Shown in pieces: positions 9,203 through 21,542 of a DNA stretch of 64,000 nt. The DNA is from Orobanche coerulescens (lineage: Eukaryota > Streptophyta > Magnoliopsida > Lamiales > Orobanchaceae). The notes under the pieces were generated by a model. The model was not told where the DNA came from, made no database searches, and saw only the letters and a program-made list of their open reading frames with translations. Made by a program: the position numbers and the translations under genes. The stretch's first letter is position 1. Each line of letters begins with the position of its first letter. The stretch is taken from positions 137,026,858 through 137,090,857 of the forward strand of contig CM065812.1 in NCBI GenBank assembly GCA_033398695.1, in the 5' to 3' direction.

Positions 9203-10600
9203 TGTTAGGAATACTTGTTAGATTTTGATGATGTCATTAATTTAAAATCAAATGTTTATTAATTGGCAAAATGTAAGGAAGAACCAAATGAGTATCTTCC
9301 ATAGGCCAAAATATGTTAAGTATAACTTGGCAAAATGTAAAGAAGAACCAAATGAGTGTCTTCTGTAGGCCAAAGTTAGTTAGGCTGAAAATCGGCTAAG
9401 TACTAAAGTACAGCCTAGTCCATCGAGAAGTACAATGACTCAGTCGGAGTAGCTCGTCAACTAAAATTTATCGAGAGAAGTTTGACCAGATCACACTGAG
9501 GTACCTCAGGGAAGTCACCCGACTGGACAAGTCACAAACAGTGAACAGCCGAGAGGACCTACTGTAGAGATGTAAGCCGCACATCACCCTACTCAACTAA
9601 ATTCTAGTACTCCAAGTCCACGTCAACATGCTTTGAAAAGTCAAATATTACGGAAAGCTCACATGCAACGTGAAGAGACAAATTGGAGTGATTCCCGCAA
9701 GAGATATGATTTAATTAAATCATCCTGACCCACCGTGAAGACTTTTTATCCTTTTATATTCAAAAGATTCGGCGCTCACATGCGTAAGTCCTCACAACGG
9801 TCGGAAGATAAAATTAAATAATGGGAATCCAACCTTGCAACGCTCGAAAAGATTAAACAATGAAGTCTCCCTCCAACGGACGGATTTGTTCAAAGATTTG
9901 CAACGGCTACAAGGAAGAAGCTCAAGATCGACCTATATATATCCGAGATTTGAATCGAGCAACTACCGTGCGAACATATACTCTAGCGATCAAAGCAAAC
10001 AAAGCAATCTCAAGCAATCAAATAGCATCGTGAAAAGAGCAGATCTAGAAGTTCATTCTTAAAGAAGCTCTTAAGTTGGAGAAGACAAACACTCTTGTCT
10101 ATAAATCTTGAGTACGGGGTACTTCACTGGTTGAAGTAAGAGACTGTAAGGGCATCCGAGGATCGAGGATCAAGAGGTGCAAGGCAGTCAAGTGTGTATA
10201 CAACGGCATGGAATTCCACTGGTTGGAAGCTGTTGTAGTGTGTTGTGAATCACTGTAATATTTATCACTGGTTGAAAATTATAGTGAATTCATCTCCAAC
10301 TGGTTTGGAGAAAAGTGGATTAGTAGAGGATTACCCCACCTCTGAGACCACTATAGATCGCTCGTGTCATTTAATGTTTTATCGCATCATACTCTAACCG
10401 CCTGCATACATTGTTAAGTGTTTCATTAAGTTAATTTATATTCGTCATCACCGACTTCCGCACATATCCAAGAACAAACGACTCCAAGTCATTTGTTTGA
10501 CCATCACCGAAGAAACTCACTCTTCGAGAAAAAGAGTTCAAGAGTTTCAACAAGTCTATTCACCCCCTCTAGACTTGTTCTGGACGACTTGTGACCTACA
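9203..10600 (+). repeat. Co2 5' LTR (1398 bp)
   Basis: TGTTAGGAATAC ... GACCTACA. It contains a TATATATA box at about 9931-9938 and lacks the CpG palindromes seen in the chromovirus and Co3 LTRs. It differs from the 3' copy mainly by small indels at CAG/CTG sites. Confidence 0.92.
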
Positions 10601-10602
10601 AG

Positions 10603-10614
10603 TGGTATCGGAGC
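10603..10614 (+). promoter_or_regulatory. Co2 primer binding site
   Basis: TGGTATCGGAGC two bases after the LTR, initiator-Met type with A to G at the eighth base, the same variant as in Ch1. Confidence 0.8.
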
Positions 10615-10672
10615 GGTTGGTTCATTTTTTCCACGAACTGATCTATACTAGATATATATCTCTCACTTTATA

Positions 10673-12717
10673 ATGGAACACATGCACTCTAGACTACTGT
10701 CTTTTCGGTTGACGAGTATGATCTCTGGAAGATAAGAATGCAGCACACTTATCTTCAATCCATGACGACATGTGGTGCATCATTGAAGACGGTCCATTCA
10801 TTTTCGAGAAGGACAACACAAATGAGGAGATCGCACTGGGAGGCCCGAAAAGATCCCTAAGAAGAGAACGGATCGACCCCGAAGAGAGAAAGCGCCAATC
10901 TTGACAACAGGGCCGAGATGTGCTATACCAAACTCTTGACAAATCCACAATGGTCAAGATCAAAAATTGTAAGAATGCCAAAGAGATTTGGGACACATTA
11001 GCTCTAATGTGTGAAGGAACGGAGCTGATCAAGGAAAACAAGTTGTCAATAGCTATCCAAAAGTTTGACAACTTTAAAATGAAGAATGGAGAATCTATAG
11101 ACCAAGTGGACACAAGGTTCACTGAAATTATCAATGAAATCAACTCCTGGGCAAAATCTATGGCAACAGGGAAATGGCACTAAAGGTCCACAGATCTCTA
11201 AATCCCGAATGGAGCATGAAGGCAGTAGCTAAGAGAGAGTCCAAAGACCTGAATAAGATAAAAAATCAGGAGCTGTTCTCTGATCTAAAGGCTTATTAGT
11301 TCGAGCTTCCAAGCTCATCCTCAATCGAGCTCGAGAGAAGGGAATCGCATTTGCGGCTGAGTCCCTGCTAAGAGCCTATTCGATGTGAAACCTCCAAATC
11401 CACTAGATTTTGAGGAAGAAATGGCTTTCATAATGCAAAGGTTCAGCAATTTCAGAAAGAACTACTCCAAGTATAAGAAAAACTACAAGGAGAATCCTAG
11501 AAGGAACCAGAAGGCCGGAAGCTGGAAAGTTGAATGCTACAACTGTCACAAAATAGGACACATCCAAATGGATTGTCCCGAGCTCAATAAGGACGAAACC
11601 AAGAAGGAGGTGGGCAGAAAGGAAGACAGAAGAAAAGCTCTCATCGGAGAAGACCAGGAGCATGTCGAATCAAGCGGCGGTTTCTTTTCTGATGAAGACG
11701 AGGAGTATGATTGCCTGATGGCAAACTTAGCTGATGAAGAGGTAACTTCTAAACCTACCGGTTCAAATAATAGCTCAGCCATGTCACAAGATATGGATTT
11801 ACATGAATCGGTAAATCAGTTATTCAAAGATTTTGAAACACTTAAATCTGCACACCAAGCTGTATCAGCAGAGAAGACTCAACTGCAAGATGAGAATAGG
11901 CAGCTGAAAAATGATTTCGAAAAACTCAGCCTAGATTTAAATAAGGTTGAGATAACTGACTTTAAAAACCAGGCAAGTGTCAATACAGCTGAGATAGACC
12001 GGCTAAATATTTTACTTAAAGAAAAGTCAGCTGCACTTGCTCATGCCAAAGCTGAGTTTACTAAGCTGGCACAGATAAATAAAACTCAGGCGCAGGAAAT
12101 AACCTCCCTGAAGGCGTATTCAACTCTGGGTGAATTGTGTACCTATAAAAGGTCATTATATACCAAATCAGGCCTTGGATATGATTCTCACACTCCCTCT
12201 AGTTCTAAAACCAAGTTTATCAAGGGAGAAACAATAGTCTCGACTGCTGAGCCTGTGTATAAATCGATATTCAAAAACAGGCAACAGCCAAGTCAAACGT
12301 CTAGGCTGCAGTCAGGTTACACCAGACAGCCACCTAGACAGACTAAGCGATGGCCTGTGCAAAAGCAAGATCTGCATAACATGCCCACTATTACCAACAA
12401 CTCCCCAAAAATAGATTTCATAATGGGAGGGGCGATGGAATTCTCAAGGTTATCCAAATTACCAAAATGAACAAGTGTGGAGACCACAAAGATTTAATAA
12501 ATGGTCTCAGCCTAGATTTAGAAATGGCCCACACTATTTTGAGGAATATCCGGTATACAATCCAACCAGAAGATTTAGACCTCGACCACAGGCACCTTAT
12601 AAGGGTTATAATAATAATAACAATTTCCATAATCCAAGGAGAAATCAATTCTCCAGGAAACCAACTAACCCCAAAGGACCCACACAAATTTGGGTACCTA
12701 AATCTCTGCTTGTTTAA
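10673..12717 (+). pseudogene. gag: Co2 gag (frameshifted)
   Basis: Capsid/nucleocapsid precursor. Fragments in different frames: an N-terminal piece near 10698-10735, the copia gag-polypeptide (UBN2-like) core at 10920-11183 (LYQTLDKSTMVKIKNCKNAK), and the C-terminal half at 11385-12470 with a CCHC zinc knuckle (CYNCHKIGHIQMDC), an acidic stretch, a long coiled coil rich in K, E, Q and L, and the motif YTKSGLGYD also found in Co3 gag. It closes with TQIWVPKSLLV and TAA at 12715-12717; protease follows in the same frame after that stop. At least three frameshifts are needed to connect the parts. Confidence 0.85.
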
Positions 12718-14290
12718 TTGCAGAAAAGATGGAAGGACTACAACCACATCTCCTCAAGCTCAAATTTTGGAGGAGAAGAATGGTTTGTAGACTCTGGATG
12801 CTCGAGGCATATGACCGGGAACAAGAAGATGCTGACCAAATATATCAAAGAAAGAGGTCCCGATGTAACCTTTGGAGATAGCTCTAGAGGACAGACAAAA
12901 GGCTTTGGAGAGCTGCACCGAGGAAACATTGTAATATCCAAAGTTCATTATGTCAAAGGGCTCAAGTACAACCTCCTGAGCATCAGCCAGTTCTGTGACG
13001 AGAAGAATCTAGTAGTCTTCACCATTTTGAAGTGTATGGTGATAGACATCTTATCTGGAGAAATAAAGCTACAAGGTTTCCGAAGAAGAGATGTATACAT
13101 GATTGATTGGAACACAGGAACACCTAACTCCTGCTTTCTATCCAAGACAGTAGCTGAGAATGGATGGCTGTGGCACAAAAGACTATGTCACCTGAACTTC
13201 AAAGCCATCAACAAGATTAGCTCTCAGAAGCTGGTCAGAGGACTTCCAAATGAAGTATTCAAAAAGGAAGCACTCGTGATGCATGTCGAAGGGAAAGCAG
13301 ACTAAGGCATCATTCAAGCCTGCTCACCTACAACGCTCACAACAAGGATCTTAGATCTACTCCACATGGATCTATTTGGTCCTATCAAACCAAGGACTTT
13401 GAGCGGGAGAAAGCATGCTCTTGTGATTGTAGATGATTATTCAAGGTACACTTGGATCATTTTTCTATTCAAGAAAAGTGAAACCCTGACCAAGTTACCT
13501 GAGCTGAGAAGGATCCAGAATGAGAAATCCCTCTCTATAATCAAGATCAGATCAGATAGAGGAGGAGAGTTTCTCAACAAGGCGATAACTGATTTCAGCG
13601 ATCAGAATGGGATCCATCATGAGCTCTCTGCAGCCAGGACGCCCCAGCAGAATGGTGTTGCTGAAAGAAGGAACAGAACCCTGAAGGAAGCAGCAAGGTC
13701 CATGATTGCAGAAGCGGACCTACCCAAGAGGTTCTGGGCTGAAATGCAACACACCGCCACACCTGCATCAGAGTATGATAGTAGGGAGACATGGCAAAAC
13801 TCCCTATGAGGTTTGGAATAATAGAACTCCTACTGTTGCTTACTTTCATGTTTTTGGTTGTAAGTGTTTCATCCACAACAACGGTAAAACACAGCTAAAT
13901 GCCTTTGATGCTAAAACTGATGATGGTCTATTTATGGGATATTCCCAAAGAAGCAAGGCATATAGAGTTTTTAACAAAAGAACCTTAGTTGTGGAAGAAA
14001 CACCCCATGTTGTTTTTGATGAATCTACTGTTGAGTACAGGAAACAACTTGAGCAAATTGAGAACAAGCTCAAGTCAGCAACCCTTGAAGAAGTCATTAT
14101 TCATGACACTGGAATGGTGGACTCACCTGCAGATCAGCCTGATGACCCAACTGCAGCTGATGAAGACCCAACTGCAGATCAGACAGGATCACCAAACCTA
14201 TCTGATCCAGTTGCTGCTGAAGAAGACCCAAATGAGTCGACAAAGACTCATCTGCGATTCGTAACCAAGCCGCAGATGACAAGGCGGTAG
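12718..14290 (+). pseudogene. pol: Co2 pol, first half: protease and integrase
   Basis: Protease active site FVDSGCSRHMTG near codon 23 (about 12783), the DSG-type centre of copia elements. Next comes the GAG-pre-integrase region (WHKRLCHLNFKAIN), whose CxxC half is lost to a frameshift near 13280. The integrase core at 13366-13809 has Asp in MDLFGPI, Asp in IRSDRGGEF and Glu in NGVAERRNRTL, so the DDE triad is present. It then shifts frame near 13750 into 13706-14290 (YEVWNNRTPTVAYFHVFGCK), the integrase C-terminal part. Protease before integrase before reverse transcriptase is the copia order. Confidence 0.88.
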
Positions 14291-14514
14291 CCGATCGATT
14301 GCAGACGAGAATCCAGTGATGCAGATAACCACCGAGCAATCCATCGGGGAACAAACCCGAAGAGGACGATATCCCCAAATGGCTTAAGGATCTTCCAATT
14401 CAAGAAATCATCGGAAAGTTGGTGATGGAGTCAAGACAAGATACCAACTCTACGGCGAGGAATGGCGATGTTCTCATGTTTCATGTCTGATATTGATCAC
14501 AAGACGACAGATCA

Positions 14515-16020
14515 AGCCTTGGAAGATTATTCATGGATTAATGCCATGCAAGAGGAATTGGAGCAGATGGAAAGAAACAAAGTTTGGGAACTAATGCAGA
14601 CACGATCACAAGAAAGTTATTGGCACCAAATGGGTGTATAAAAACAAGAGTGATGAAGACGGAGCTGTTGTTAGGAATAAAGCCAGACTCGTAGCAAAAG
14701 GTTATGCACAGTGTGAGGGAATAGATTTTGATGAAACTTATGCACCTGTTTCAAGATTAGAAGCCATCAGACTATTCCTCGCATATGCTGCATTCAAGGA
14801 CTTTGAAGTCTACCAGATGGATGTGAAAAGTGCGTTTCTGAATGGAATCCTAGAAGAAGAAGTCTATGTAGAGCAACCCCCAGGTTTTGTCAAAGGAGAC
14901 AAATTCTATAAGCTGTTGAAGGCTCTGTATGGACTCAAGCGAGCACCAAGAGCGTGGTATGAAACACTGTCTGTGTTTCTTGAGAAAAATGGATTTTGCA
15001 AGGGAAAAGTGGACAAGACCCTATTCAGAGTGGAACACGAAGGCCACATTTTAATAGTTCAGATTTATGTGGATGACATCATATTCGGGTCAACCAATCC
15101 TGAACTATGCGAGAAATTCTCCAACCTCATGCAAGGAGAATTCGAGATGAGTATGATGGGAAAGCTTAACTTCTTTCTCGGATTACAAGTTAAGCAGATG
15201 GAAAAAGAAATTTTCATCAACCAAGCAAAGTATACTAGAGATCTTATCAAGAGATATGGAATGGAATCAGCCAAGCCCGCAAGAATACCAAAGAGCACAA
15301 GCACTCACCTGGATGCAGACGAGGCAGGCATATCAGTGGACTCAACCCACTACAGAGGACTCATCGGATCTCTTTTGTACCTAACTGCAAGCAGGCCAGA
15401 CATATCATATGCAGTTGGAGTGTGTGCAAGATTCCAGTCCAAGCCGAAGCAATCACACCTAGATGCAGCCAAGAGAATAATTAAGTACCTAAAGTCTACA
15501 ATTAATGTTGGACTGTGGTACCCCAAGGATGACAACTTCGAGCTGTCAGGATACTCAGATGCGGATTTCGCCGGATGCAAAATCAATAGGAAGAGCACTA
15601 GTGGAACGTGTCAATTCCTAGGAACCAGATCGATATCTGGTTTAGCAAGAAGCGGTGTTTCTAACTCTATCTCCACTACAGTCGAATACCTAGTTGCAGT
15701 AGTGTTGCAGCATGCATTCTATGGATCGGACAACAGTTAAGGGACTATAATATTATTGCCAATGAAGTTCCAATATGGTGTGACAACAATAGTGCTATTG
15801 CAATAACCAACAATCCGGTTTGCACTCAAGGACGAAGCACATTGACGTTAAGCACCATTTCATTCGAGACCATGTGCTTAACAAAAGGGTTAGAGTTGAA
15901 AGAGTCGACAGACTTCCAAATAGCTGACATCTTCACCAAACCATTGCCAGAAGAAAGATTCCTAGAGCTTAGCAGAGACCTTGGATTACTAGATTGGGAA
16001 TCTAGTTCTGAAGCAAGTTG
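14515..16020 (+). pseudogene. pol: Co2 pol, second half: reverse transcriptase and RNase H
   Basis: The copia-type reverse transcriptase begins near 14515 (SWINAMQEELEQMERNKVW), shifts frame near 14610, then runs open at 14634-15740. Visible: [24 protein letters not shown], the catalytic YVDD box intact in [29 protein letters not shown], and the RNase H start [20 protein letters not shown]. Another frameshift near 15640 puts the rest of RNase H in other frames up to a stop near 16020, where ADIFTKPLPEERF is readable. Sequence style matches Sirevirus pol. Confidence 0.88.
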
Positions 16021-16312
16021 AAGGAAGGACGGACCTCGATTCACCTAAGGCGATGCAAAGCGAAGACGAAGGCCGAATAAGCAACTTAGGCATACGAGAA
16101 TACCAGCAGAAGTCAACTAACTGTTGCGAGTGGTCAACAATAACGAAATCAGACTACTAAGTTCTCTAAACCGATCTCTAATTTTTAATTAATATACATA
16201 CATTTATAAATATTATTTTGGCTAAAATGGCATTTAAAATATACATCTTTATAAGCCAAGTGACAATTTTAAATACACGCGTCACACGCCTATTTAATTA
16301 ACCTCTACGGTG

Positions 16313-16448
16313 GCCAATCAGAATCAACCGTCAAATTTTAAATGGGGCCACCGATTCAAATTTGAAATTCAAAAGAATATCAAAAGGCGTACCACCGTTT
16401 AAATTTATAATAAACTAATCCAAACGTCTTTTCATCTTCTTTATAAGG
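16313..16448 (+). promoter_or_regulatory. CCAAT and TATA-like elements before the envelope-like ORF
   Basis: CCAAT at 16313-16317 and TTATAAGG at 16441-16448, about 100 bases before the ATG at 16545, in the 520-bp non-coding gap between pol and the third ORF. They could be an internal promoter; equally, CTACAG and TTTACAG near 16480-16500 could be splice acceptors. Confidence 0.3.
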
Positions 16449-16544
16449 AAGAAAACCTTTCACTTTACCCTTTACGCCTACAGGAACCCTAGAATTTACA
16501 GAGCAAAATATACACTAAAAATCCAAAAAATCCTTTTTGCAGAA

Positions 16545-19455
16545 ATGGCATCTTTTGAAGGCGTAAACTTGAAGGCAGTGAAGGATCAAGTCATCTTCTC
16601 CATGGTCGTCGATTTTGAAGGTTTATTGGAAGCAAATCTAGATGACTTCGATATGCTCAATCTGATCCGGGCGATGAAGCTGAACGGAATCTACCCGTTT
16701 CTCGACATCAACCCGCAACATTTGTTCAAGGAAGATGTCGTCGAATTTTATCGTAATGCCTCTCTGATTCAAAGACGGGATTAACGGCTCGATCGGCGGA
16801 ACCCCTATCACCATAGATCGAGAGAAGATCCGTTCCGTATTCGGGATGAAACATCGCGGCTTGGCGGCCAAGCTCTTAAACAATCACCCGCCGAAACACG
16901 GAAGACGATCAAAATCGAAAACATCCCAGAGAAATTGAAGTTTACAAAGAAAGAGGAATGAGTTGAAAAGGATTTATCGAGTTGCCTTGTACATCACTAA
17001 CAAGATAGTGATGGGGATGGCGGTACTATGACCCTGTCATCATCCAAATTCATGGTATTGGGTGCGTTGATCCAAGAAGAAGAAGTTGATTGGGCGGACT
17101 ATATTTTCAGGCAACTTGTTCGCGAGGTGAACAAAGTCGAATGGCTTGAAGGTGAGAAGAAATTCAAAACTAAGTTGGCGTTCGGAACGCATCTTAGTTG
17201 GCTTTTGGAGAAAATCGGAGTGGCCAAGGGAAACATTGACCCTTTCCACCCGAACAAGAGGCTAGGTCACATGGACCATGACAAGAAAAAGTTGAGTCAC
17301 CGGGAGAGCAGCCCGATTGTTGAAGGATTTGCCAGACTCAAGCTATTGCCCAAGATACGATTTATCAGACTCGGACCAACCTGCAGCTGAGATCGGAACT
17401 GCAGTCGAGTCCGGGAATGAGTCTGACGATACACCAATCGCCATCCGATTCAAGAGACGGGGACTAGCCCCAGCAGGACCCTCTAACCTGCAGTCATCAC
17501 CTGAACCCTCACCAAAGAGGCCAAGGAAGGCTGCGATTCGGCGAGGGAGAGCAACTGAGCACCATACTGGCCATCATCCAGTCACCAATCCATCCAGACT
17601 TGCCTCGCACTGAATCCGAAACTCGGATTGTACCCGTTATTACACCTCCTGTGTACATAACCGAAGAAGAGGAAGCAGGTCTTGTTATCTCTATTCCTGA
17701 AGCAGATTACACTTTCAATCTTTTAGAAAATAATACTTTTAATCTCTCTATTGAGCAACTTCAGCTTGTCAAACCGCAAGCAGAAAAACACTCCTTTGTA
17801 AATATTTTTAAAGAGTGGAAAACTCTCAAAACCATGTCTTTTACAAATTTTCAAATCTTTATTGAAACTAGTGGTTGGGAATATCCCCAAGCCACTGAGG
17901 ATGTTCTGACTAATTTTTGCAAAGAGTCAGATTTAGCTTTACTTCTCCAGGATAACTGGTTCATGTCACATTTTGAGACAAACATGGACCAATTTATCCA
18001 CTCTATAATGCTCAGTATTTTTAATGGCACTTTTGGAGAAGAGGAGGAAGAGGAAGTAGAGAAGGAGATTAGGATTGAAGAAGTTGATGGTGAGAATGAA
18101 ATTAGCAATTTGGAGGCTGAAGAAGAAGAAGAAGAGAAAGAATCTGAAGAAAATATACCAGTTGAAAAACAAACAGAGGAGATTGAGAAAACAGAAGAAG
18201 TGATGGATGAAGGAGATGAAGAAGAAGGAGAAGAAGTAGAGCAGGAAAAAGATGAAGAAGAGAAAGAGGATGAGGATGATGAAGGAGAAGAGAAGGAGAA
18301 AGATGATAATGATGATGATGATGATAATGATGATGGAGGTGAAGGAGGAGCAGAAAAAGAAAAAGAAAAAGATGAGGAAAAAGAGAAAGAAAAATCTGGA
18401 GAAGAAGAGAAAGAAAAATCTGGAGAAGCAGAGAAAGAAAAATCTGGAGAAGAAGAAGGAAAAGAAGGAGAGAGAGAAGGAGCCAAAGAGCCAGAGCCAG
18501 AGCCAGAGGCAACTCATGAAGCTGCAGATAGGATTGTTGTACCTGCCCGGTACACCAGCCTAGACGCAGAGCTGGCAGAGGACTCCAAGTCAAAACCCAA
18601 TCTGACCTACCTGCTGCAGCCAGGAGCCTGCAGTCTAGTGGTTCTCTTGCAGAAGGTTCAGGAGAGCACTCCCCATCAGCTCAGTTATCACCTACCATGA
18701 CTGAGCCGATCAAGCAAATTCTCAGAGACACTATTGGGGAGCTGCTCTCAACTCAGGTCACTCCTGACCTTCAAACCATAAATGCCAAGATTGACACCCT
18801 ACTTCAGCGAGAAATCCCTCAGCCTCCTCCTCCTACAAACAACAGAATGCCTTTTGGCATGTCATCGGATGAGCCGCATGGAACAAAGATTGACAACCCT
18901 TATTGATCTGGCAAAAAGGGGAAGTGAGGATTCAGGGAAGAAAGAGAAATCGAAGCAAGAGGAAGCAGATGTCCTCAGTTGAAGGACCCTCCACTGAAAG
19001 AAAGGAAGTCAAGACCTGTAAGACCAGTCATGCGGCTGTAGGAAAAGAAGAAGGACCAGAGGCACTTTGAACCTACTCTTGAATGGGAAGGGATGGAGCT
19101 ATGGTATGTTGAGGATTTCATCCCATTTGAAGCTCTTGAAATGTGGGGAGCCGCTAAGAAGAGGTTCATCAAAGACTATTATGTCCTGGGAACTACTTCA
19201 AGATGACAAACTCTCCCCACAGAAATCTTCATAAACTTCATGGAAGTAGTTCATCCGAATCTTTGGGTTGTTCTGAAGAAGCACGCTAAGGAGCAAAATG
19301 CCTTTCCTATGATTCCCTTATTCAGAGCTGAAGAAGCACCAATCCGCATGGATGGTGAACTTGATGAGTTACAACTTCAAAAGGAAATCAAGCTAGTGTG
19401 CCTTGAGAATGATTCAGATCTCACAGGAGCAGGATTTCGCAAAGACTTGTGGTGA
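16545..19455 (+). pseudogene. Co2 third ORF: Sirevirus envelope-like / acidic coiled-coil protein (broken)
   Basis: This is the extra ORF that marks one branch of Sireviruses; its function is unknown, and the term envelope-like is historical. Pieces: 16545-16784 (starts MASFEGVNLKAVKDQ), then in other frames around GGTPITIDREKIRSVFGM, 17028-17390, and 17317-17613 (basic, PSPKRPRKA, nuclear-signal-like). The longest piece is 17600-18700, 366 codons with a run of about 170 residues made almost only of E, K and D (17990-18530, GAA/GAG-rich DNA with KEKEKSGEEE repeats). The C-terminal pieces are 18697-18906 and 19240-19455. I see no clear transmembrane segment or signal peptide in what is readable, which argues against a true envelope role here. 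Confidence 0.65.
18030..18480 (+). repeat. GAA/GAG-rich purine tract coding for the acidic run
   Basis: Plus strand almost all purine. It produces long spurious serine- or leucine-rich frames on the other strand. Internal units AAAGAAAAATCTGGAGAA repeat three times near 18390-18450. Confidence 0.8.
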
Positions 19456-19760
19456 AAAGAAAATATGGCCTTGCTCCAGTCAAGGTAAGACCCATCGAGC
19501 CAAACCATTCAAGCTCGCCAAGCACCTATTCAAGAGGCAGAGGAAGAGGCAGATGAATTTAATTATTTTTCTTACTTGTAATTTTATTTTCTCGTACTTA
19601 AAACATTCTTGCAAAATTTCAATGATAAGTCGAGAAAATTTTATGAATAAATTGAATGACAATTTTCCAGTTGTCTCAATATTAGATCAATTGTGTTTTG
19701 TCTCGCACCTAAGTGCAGACTTGGTTATTTGATTTCTTACTTAGTTTTGCCATCATCAAA

Positions 19761-19772
19761 ATAGGGGGAATT
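19761..19772 (+). promoter_or_regulatory. Co2 polypurine tract
   Basis: ATAGGGGGAATT immediately before the 3' LTR. Confidence 0.8.
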
Positions 19773-21176
19773 TGTTAGGAATACTTGTTAGATTTTGATG
19801 ATGTCATTAATTTAAAATCAAATGTTTATTAATTGGCAAAATGTAAGGAAGAACCAAATGAGTATCTTCCATAGGCCAAAATATGTTAAGTATAACTTGG
19901 CAAAATGTAAAGAAGAACCAAATGAGAGTATTATTTAGGCCAAAGTAATTTAGGATGAAAATCGGCTAAGTACTAAAGTACACCTAGTCCATCGAGAAGT
20001 ACAAATGACTCGGTCAGAGTAGCTCGTCAACTAAAATTTATCGAGAGAAGTTTGACTGCGGCAATGAGGTACCTCGGGAAGTCACCGACTGCACAAGTCA
20101 CAAACAAGGAATGAGAGGACCTACCTGCAGAGATGTAAGCTGCACATCAGCCTACTCAACTACAGCCTAGTACTCCAAGTCCACGTCAGCATGCTTTGAA
20201 AAGTCAAATATTACGGAAAGCTCACATGCAACGTGAAGAGACAAATTGGAGTGATTCCCGCAAGAGATATGATTTAATTAAATCATCCTGACCCACCGTG
20301 AAGACTTTTTATCCTTTTATATTCAAAAGATTCGGCGCTCACATGCAGAAGTCCTCACAACGGTCGGAAGATAAAATTAAATAATGGGAATCCAGCCTTG
20401 CAACGTTCAGAAAAGATTAAACAATGAAGTCTCCCTCCAACGGACGGATTTGTTCAAAGATTTGCAACGGCTACAAGGAAGAAGCTCAGAAGATCTGACC
20501 TATATATATATCCAGAGATTTGAATCTGAGCAACTACCGGTGCGAACATATACTCTAGCGATCAAAGCAAACAAAGCAATCTCAAGCAATCAAATAGCAT
20601 CGTGAAAAGAGCAGATCTAGAAGTTCATTCTTAAAGAATCTCTTAAGTTGGAGAAGACAAACACTCTTGTCTATAAATCTTGAGTACGGGGTACTTCACT
20701 GGTTGAAGTAAGAGACTATAAGGGCATCCGAGGATCGAGGATCAAGAGGTGCAAGGCAGTCAAGTGTGTATACAACGGCACGGAATTCCACTGGTTGGAA
20801 GCTGTTGTAGTGTGTTGTGAATCACTGTAATATTTATCACTGGTTGAAAATTATAGTGAATTCATCTCCAATCGGTTTGGAGAAAAGTGGATTAGTAGAG
20901 GATTACCCCACCTCCGAGACCACTATAATCGCTGTGTCATTTCTTGCTTTATCGCATCATACTCTAATCACGCATACATTGTTAAGTGTTTCATTAAGTT
21001 AATTTATATTCGTCATCAGCTGACTTCCGCACATATCCAAGAACAAACGACTCCAAGTCATTTGTTTGACCATCAGCTGAAGAAACTCACTCTTTGAGAA
21101 AAAGAGTTCAAGAGTTTCAACAAGTCTATTCACCCCCCCCCCTCTAGACTTGTTCCTGGACGACTTGTGACCTACA
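19773..21176 (+). repeat. Co2 3' LTR (1404 bp)
   Basis: TGTTAGGAATAC ... GACCTACA, followed by target duplication TTTCT (21177-21181). It carries intact CAGCTGA and CTGAG words where the 5' LTR shows CACCGA and CGAG. Confidence 0.92.
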
Positions 21177-21181
21177 TTTCT

Positions 21182-21542
21182 ATCACAGTTAGATTTGAGA
21201 GCCACTCCCTACCCCCAAATGATACATGGAAATCTCTAGTCTCTAAGTTCCCAACAATCCTCTCTCCACTCGGTAAACCAACAACATAAGGTTCACAAGT
21301 ATGAAAACCAGAAATATTCAAACGATTTACACAAGAAAAGGATATAAAAGAATGCGTAGCTCCTGTATCGAATAAAACGCTAACTGGCTGGGAAATGATC
21401 TGGACAGTACCTGATGCGACAGCATCATCCTAATCGTCTGTCCTCCTCATCTCGTACAGACGTGGGGGAGCAGATCCGGCACTCGATGTCCCCTTTCGGT
21501 CCCATTGTCCTCTGCCTAGTCCGCGGCCAAAATTATAGGCAT
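21182..21542 (-). pseudogene. pol: Ch1 gag-pol linker and protease start, right of Co2
   Basis: Reading right to left: a linker with two stops, then the aspartic protease with LFDTGATHSFIS near 21370-21405 and a downstream GLPSGERIVG block. The frame reaches the Co2 target duplication and resumes at 9198, so Co2 split the protease domain between its active-site half and its ILGDDWL half. Confidence 0.85.

Larger units (their letters stand above)
9203..21176 (+). mobile_element. Co2: full-length Sirevirus-type Ty1/copia element inserted in Ch1
   Basis: Two LTRs (9203-10600 and 19773-21176), tRNA-Met primer site, gag, protease, integrase, reverse transcriptase/RNase H in copia order, then an extra 3-kb envelope-like region before the polypurine tract. 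The 5-bp target duplication TTTCT is intact. The 11,974-bp size and the third ORF fit the Sirevirus (SIRE1/Maximus) lineage. It lies in opposite orientation to Ch1. Many small frameshifts break all genes, more than expected from how alike the LTRs are. Confidence 0.93.

Noticed and set aside
9203..10600. Palindrome cluster in the Co2 LTR
   Set aside because: Looked for upstream of its TATA box and not found. Co2 serves as a negative example.
17851..18593. Ser-, Leu- or Phe-rich frames on the minus strand opposite the Co2 acidic run
   Set aside because: Mirror of the GAA/GAG-rich coding tract on the plus strand. Low complexity, no independent support.
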